A stretch of 64,000 nt of DNA from Pseudoflavonifractor sp. AF19-9AC (GTDB lineage: Bacteria; Bacillota; Clostridia; Oscillospirales; Oscillospiraceae). The notes below the pieces were generated by a model. That model made no database searches and was not told the origin of the DNA. It was given only the letters and a program-made list of their open reading frames with translations. Shown here one piece after another: positions 60,267-64,000 of the stretch. The DNA is taken from contig NZ_QUGI01000002.1 in assembly GCF_003478995.1 (NCBI RefSeq), forward strand, positions 90,276 through 154,275. Direction: 5' to 3'. The translations under genes and the position numbers were made by a program. Each line of letters starts with the position of its first letter. Within the stretch, counting starts at the first letter, position 1.

Positions 60267-60294
60267 GTCTGTTCTATGGATTTGTACCGCTCCC

Positions 60295-61092
60295 TCAGGC
60301 CTCGCCCGGCTGAAACTCCGTCTGAATCCCCGTGCGGCAGCCCAGTCCCATGGATGCGTCGATGTTGGCCCCGTGGAGCAGGGTGGACTCGTCCTTCAGC
60401 AGCTCACACAGCCAGTAGGCCACGTCCCTTGGCTGGATGAGCCGGTTTTTAGCCTGATGCCGCGCAAACTGCTCCCGCACCTCCGGCGTCATGTACTGCA
60501 GCGTGCTGGCGTAAAACATCCCCGTCTCCATGGAGCCCGGGCTGACGCAGAAAACGTCAATGGGGGTGTACACATTCTCTGCCGCCAGCTGTTTGGCCAG
60601 AAAGGCCACCGCCGCCTTGCTCATGCCGTCGCTGAGGGTGAAGTGGGGGAAGGCAGCCACGCCCCCGTCCACCGACGAGAGGAAGATCAGCTTGGTCTTT
60701 TCCGTCTTCTGCTCCAGCATGGGCTTCATCTTCTTGTAAATCCACAGAGGACCCAGGGCGTTCACCGTCATCAAGGCCACGTCATTGGCGGCGTCCAGGC
60801 AGTCCCCCTGAGGGGCGTAGCTCTTGACCGTGGCCGAGCCCAGGCCGGCATTGAAAATGACGCCGTACCACGGGTGCTCCACCAGAAAGTCCGCCTGCTC
60901 CACCTGGGCCAGATCGCCCTGGTCCAGCCTGTGGGCAAAGACCCTGCCCTCATACTGCCGGACCAGCTCCTGGGCCTGTTCCGCGGACTTCCGGTAGGTC
61001 AGGTGGACCTCGTACCCCTTCTCCGCCAGCATCATCACCGTCTCCCGGCCCACTCCCTGTGTTCCGCCCGTCACCAGCACCTGTTTCGCCAT
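60295..61092 (-). CDS. SDR-fold protein lacking the catalytic tyrosine
   Basis: The 265-residue protein has the short-chain dehydrogenase fold: cofactor loop TGGTQGVG (TGxxxGxG), FNAGLG in place of NNAG, and IFLSSVDGG with the catalytic Ser. The YxxxK motif reads DGMSK (SDGMSKAAV): the Lys is present but Asp occupies the Tyr position. CVSPGSMETGMF follows as in classical SDRs. It may therefore be a non-catalytic NAD(P)-binding regulator or an altered enzyme. The ATG at 61092 follows GGGAGGACG; the promoter is at 61169-61198. Confidence 0.88.
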   Translation of the reverse strand: MAKQVLVTGGTQGVGRETVMMLAEKGYEVHLTYRKSAEQAQELVRQYEGRVFAHRLDQGDLAQVEQADFLVEHPWYGVIFNAGLGSATVKSYAPQGDCLDAANDVALMTVNALGPLWIYKKMKPMLEQKTEKTKLIFLSSVDGGVAAFPHFTLSDGMSKAAVAFLAKQLAAENVYTPIDVFCVSPGSMETGMFYASTLQYMTPEVREQFARHQAKNRLIQPRDVAYWLCELLKDESTLLHGANIDASMGLGCRTGIQTEFQPGEA

Positions 61093-61168
61093 GTGTTTCG
61101 TCCTCCCGACAACCGCGTGTGTCAGCAGCCCTTGCCCCATGGGCGGACTGCTGCGTGAATGTGAGACT

Positions 61169-61198
61169 ATTATAAATTTCTCCCGTCGGATTTGTCAC
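61169..61198 (-). promoter_or_regulatory. Promoter of the SDR-fold gene
   Basis: Minus-strand GTGACA (61193-61198), 18 bases, TATAAT (61169-61174). Confidence 0.6.
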
Positions 61199-61265
61199 TA
61201 CCCCGAAGCGGTAAATTTGTCAGATGCCGCACGGGTGCTGTCCTGCGGTTTCCCCGGCACGCCCC

Positions 61266-61294
61266 TTGTATTTCCCCCAAATTTACGGTATGAT
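61266..61294 (+). promoter_or_regulatory. Promoter of nadE
   Basis: TTGTAT (61266-61271), 17 bases, TATGAT (61289-61294). Confidence 0.75.
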
Positions 61295-61360
61295 AGGTTC
61301 CGAAAATAAGCGGTAAACGCCGAATGATGAACCATTCACTTCCAAGGGAGGTTTTCTTAC

Positions 61361-63280
61361 ATGCGGGACGGATTTGTCAAAGTGGCCGTAGGCACCCCGG
61401 AAATCCGGGTGGCCGACTGTGCCCACAACGCCCAGGCCTGTATTGCCCTTATGCGCCAGGCGGCAGAGCAGGGCGTCAAGGTGCTGTGCCTGCCGGAGCT
61501 GTGCCTGACCGGCTACACCTGCGGCGACCTGTTTTTGCAGGACACCCTGCTTCGCGGGGCGGAGGAGGCCCTGGGCCAGGTGCTGGCGGCTACGGAGGAG
61601 CTAGACCTCTTCCTGGCGGTTGGCCTGCCCGTGCGGGCCGGGGGCAAGCTCTACAACTGTGCCGCCCTCCTCTGCCATGGGGAGCTGCTGGGTCTGGTGC
61701 CCAAGACCCACCTGCCCAACTACGGCGAATTCTATGAGAAACGTTGGTTTGAGCCCGCCCCGGAGGAGGAATTCCTCTGCCTGACCCTCTGCGGCCAGGA
61801 GGTTTTCCTGGGCAAGCACCAGCTCTTCCAGTGTGACACGATGCCCGAGCTTGTCATCGGTGTGGAGATCTGCGAGGATCTGTGGGCCCCGGTGCCTCCC
61901 TCCGTCTCCCTGGCCACCCACGGGGCTACTCTGATCCTCAACCTGTCCGCCTCCAACGAGACGGTGGGCAAGGCGGACTACCGCCGCGCCCTGGTGGCGG
62001 GACAGTCCGGGCGGCTGCTGTGCGGCTACCTCTATGCCGACGCCGGGGAGGGGGAGTCCACCACCGACCTGGTCTTTGCCGGGCACAACATTATCGCGGA
62101 AAACGGCGCCGTGCTGGCCGAGGAGCGCTTTGCCTCCGGCCTCACCGTTACCGAGGTGGATGTACAGCGCCTGGCCTTTGAGCGCCGCCGCAACACCACC
62201 TTCCCCGCTGCCGGGCAGGAGCGAATGGACTTCAGCACCTTCTCTCTGGAAATGACCGACACCACTCTCACCCGCCCCGTCTCCCAGAACCCCTTCGTCC
62301 CCGAGGACGGCGGCCACTTGGACGAGCGCTGCCAGGAGATTCTCACCATTGCCGCCCTGGGCCTCAAGAAGCGGCTGTCCCACGCCCGGGCCAAAACTGC
62401 CGTGGTGGGTCTGTCCGGCGGACTGGACTCCACCCTGGCCCTGCTCATCACTGCCCGGGCCATGGCTCTGCTGAACCGTCCCATGACCGACATCATCGCC
62501 ATCACCATGCCCTGCTTCGGCACCACCGCCCGCACCAAGTCCAACGCCCAGGTGCTGGCCGAGCGCATCGGGACCTCCTTCCGCACCGTGGACATCGGCG
62601 AGGCGGTGAAGGTCCACTTCCGGGACATTGGTCAGTCCATGGAGGACCTGTCTGTCACCTTTGAAAACGGACAGGCCCGGGAGCGCACCCAGGTGCTCAT
62701 GGACATCGCCAACCAGACCGGCGGCATGGTCATCGGCACCGGCGACCTCTCCGAGCTGGCTCTGGGCTGGGCCACTTACAACGGGGACCACATGTCCATG
62801 TACGGCGTCAACGCCGGCATCCCCAAGACCCTGGTGCGCCACCTGGTGGCCTACACCGCACGGCAGGCCCAGGACACCGACCCCCAGCTGTCCGCCGTGC
62901 TGCTGGACATTTTGGACACCCCCGTCTCCCCTGAGCTGCTTCCCCCCAAGGAGGGGGAGATCGCCCAGAAGACGGAGGATCTGGTGGGTCCCTATCAGCT
63001 CCACGACTTCTATCTCTACTACGCAATACGGTGGGGCTTCTCTCCCCGGAAGGTGTACCGGCTGGCCCTGTCCGCCCTGGGCGGCCAGTATGACCGGGCC
63101 ACCATTCTCAAGTGGCTCAAGAACTTCTACCGCCGCTTCTTTGTCCAGCAGTTCAAGCGCTCCTGCCTGCCCGATGGCCCCAAGGTGGGCTCGGTGTCCC
63201 TGTCCCCCCGCGGGGATTGGCGGATGCCCAGCGACGCCGTGTCGGAGTTGTGGCTCAAGGAGCTGGAAGATCTGACCTGA
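61361..63280 (+). CDS. nadE: Glutamine-dependent NAD+ synthetase
   Basis: The 639-residue bifunctional enzyme amidates deamido-NAD using ammonia from glutamine. The N-terminal nitrilase-type glutaminase has the triad Glu46 (LPELCLTGY), Lys115 (VPKTHLPNYGEF) and Cys171 (GVEICEDLW). The C-terminal synthetase has the P-loop SGGLDS at 352-357 and the later GTGDLSELALGWATYNGDHMSMYGVNAG block. The long bacterial form, full length. GGGAGG precedes the ATG. Monocistronic, final step of NAD biosynthesis. Confidence 0.97.
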   Translation: MRDGFVKVAVGTPEIRVADCAHNAQACIALMRQAAEQGVKVLCLPELCLTGYTCGDLFLQDTLLRGAEEALGQVLAATEELDLFLAVGLPVRAGGKLYNCAALLCHGELLGLVPKTHLPNYGEFYEKRWFEPAPEEEFLCLTLCGQEVFLGKHQLFQCDTMPELVIGVEICEDLWAPVPPSVSLATHGATLILNLSASNETVGKADYRRALVAGQSGRLLCGYLYADAGEGESTTDLVFAGHNIIAENGAVLAEERFASGLTVTEVDVQRLAFERRRNTTFPAAGQERMDFSTFSLEMTDTTLTRPVSQNPFVPEDGGHLDERCQEILTIAALGLKKRLSHARAKTAVVGLSGGLDSTLALLITARAMALLNRPMTDIIAITMPCFGTTARTKSNAQVLAERIGTSFRTVDIGEAVKVHFRDIGQSMEDLSVTFENGQARERTQVLMDIANQTGGMVIGTGDLSELALGWATYNGDHMSMYGVNAGIPKTLVRHLVAYTARQAQDTDPQLSAVLLDILDTPVSPELLPPKEGEIAQKTEDLVGPYQLHDFYLYYAIRWGFSPRKVYRLALSALGGQYDRATILKWLKNFYRRFFVQQFKRSCLPDGPKVGSVSLSPRGDWRMPSDAVSELWLKELEDLT

Positions 63281-63299
63281 ACCACCCAAACTTCAAAAC

Positions 63300-63342
63300 A
63301 ATGCGCGCAGCCCCGAAGCAGAGGCTGCGCGCATTATTTTAT
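63300..63342. terminator. Terminator between nadE and the LysR gene
   Basis: AATGCGCGCAGCC (63300-63312) pairs with GGCTGCGCGCATT (63323-63335), followed by ATTTTAT; usable from both sides. Confidence 0.88.
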
Positions 63343-63388
63343 GTCTGACCACGGAGCTACTGCTGCCAGACCCCTTTACGCATCTCGA

Positions 63389-64000
63389 TTAATAATAGAT
63401 CTCGTCAATATTATAGTGGTGCCGGGCAAAATTGTGGAACTTCCACGCAATCGTCGGCAGAGTAATACTGGAATTGCGCACCAGAAAAACAGGCTGGGGC
63501 GGAAAGCGCTTCTCCATCTCTGCAATCAAAATGTCCCCGCACTGAAAGGCCTGTTCTGCCGCGTGGCGAGCCACGATGGCAATCCCAAGTCCCAGGGAAA
63601 CCAATCGAATGATGGCCTTGGTATCATTACACTCCGCCACGATTTTAAGCTTGTGGGGTAAAATGCCAAATTGTTTGAGCCGATACTCAAAATCCTTGCA
63701 GATCACCGAATCCTGTTCCCAGGTGATAAAGTGCTCCCGCTCAATATGCCGCAATGAAAATTCTCTGCTGGTGATAAGGTGCTTGAATCGGTTGTTGTTG
63801 GGGGTAATCACCACCCACTCCTCCGTCCCAATCTGGTCGATGTGACACTGAGCGGAGGGAATAAAAAATTCCGTCATTCCAATCTCTACCTTACCCTCGG
63901 CCACATCCTGAACGATCTGAGCGCTCTCACTGCTCAGAATCCGAAAGTAGGTATTGTGGTACCGCTTGTGGAAGGCTGAGATGACCTGAGGGAGATAGAA
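63389..64000 (-). CDS. LysR-family regulator, C-terminal part (cut by the window end)
   Basis: The open frame continues to base 64000, giving 203 residues without a start. It begins FYLPQVISAFHKRY and runs through FRILSSESAQIVQDVAEGKVEIGM, the start of a LysR substrate-binding domain in its usual place (~residue 105 onwards), to LVSLGLGIAIVARHAAEQAF near the end. The N-terminal helix-turn-helix lies outside the window. A GTG at 63904 is internal and not a start. It reads towards nadE; targets are unknown. Codons are less GC-biased than its neighbours. Confidence 0.88.
   Translation of the reverse strand, partial: FYLPQVISAFHKRYHNTYFRILSSESAQIVQDVAEGKVEIGMTEFFIPSAQCHIDQIGTEEWVVITPNNNRFKHLITSREFSLRHIEREHFITWEQDSVICKDFEYRLKQFGILPHKLKIVAECNDTKAIIRLVSLGLGIAIVARHAAEQAFQCGDILIAEMEKRFPPQPVFLVRNSSITLPTIAWKFHNFARHHYNIDEIYY

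Overview
The window is a GC-rich, gene-dense chromosomal segment of a low-motility-of-content Clostridia-type Firmicute, most probably a gut Oscillospiraceae relative (Flavonifractor/Lawsonibacter/Oscillibacter type). That placement is an inference from the strong AGGAGG ribosome sites, sigma-A promoters (TTGACA-17-TATAAT type), a T-box leader, a secreted SLH-domain surface protein, a BlaI/M56 pair, ECF sigma factor and MtaB, and from the GC-biased third codon positions; no rRNA, tRNA, IS element or CRISPR array was found.

Layout. 0-4 kb: a stand-alone N-terminal half of PTS Enzyme I, a PLP aminotransferase and pyruvate kinase. 4-11 kb: four ion-coupled carriers (SLC13/ArsB-like permease, a YuiF-type and an NhaC-type Na+/H+ antiporter transcribed divergently, an SSS-family Na+ symporter). 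Both antiporter genes have long 5' leaders with convincing base-paired architecture, which look like cation-responsive RNA switches. 11-19 kb: an amidohydrolase, a large BTAD/AAA/TPR regulator divergent from a three-gene molybdenum hydroxylase operon (Mo, 2Fe-2S and FAD subunits), with an ordered set of TTCAA repeats between them. 19.3-21.4 kb: a small, more AT-rich accessory cassette (membrane-anchored XRE regulator, two secreted proteins, one of them frameshifted, and a 59-residue membrane peptide). 21.6-27.5 kb: a T-box-controlled branched-chain amino acid operon that carries two complete acetolactate synthases (BN-BN) plus ilvC. 27.5-31.2 kb: a repeat/terminator relic, a 947-residue SLH surface protein and an orphan phage-tail-like gene.

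31.5-40.4 kb: an aldo/keto reductase, a TetR-TolC-like-adaptor-RND efflux operon under a consensus promoter with two tandem operators, and asnS. 40.6-47.3 kb: small membrane and XRE genes, a D-2-hydroxyacid dehydrogenase, recG, a GNAT acetyltransferase, mutY and corA. 47.4-52.6 kb: a YbaK-type editing protein, an ECF sigma factor physically fused to a membrane segment and a leucine-rich sensor-like region, a polytopic membrane protein with a structured leader and a lipoprotein. 52.7-60.2 kb: mtaB, cupin and AAA ATPase in one operon, an SH3b/BIG2 membrane protein, and a BlaI-M56 peptidase pair with its operators. 60.3-64 kb: an SDR-fold protein without the catalytic tyrosine, glutamine-dependent NAD synthetase and a LysR regulator cut by the window end.

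Themes: sodium/proton traffic with probable RNA control, redox and amino-acid metabolism, and several envelope-facing signalling proteins. Nearly every transcription unit is closed by a clear intrinsic terminator, often bidirectional. All functions are read from sequence patterns; no database search was run.
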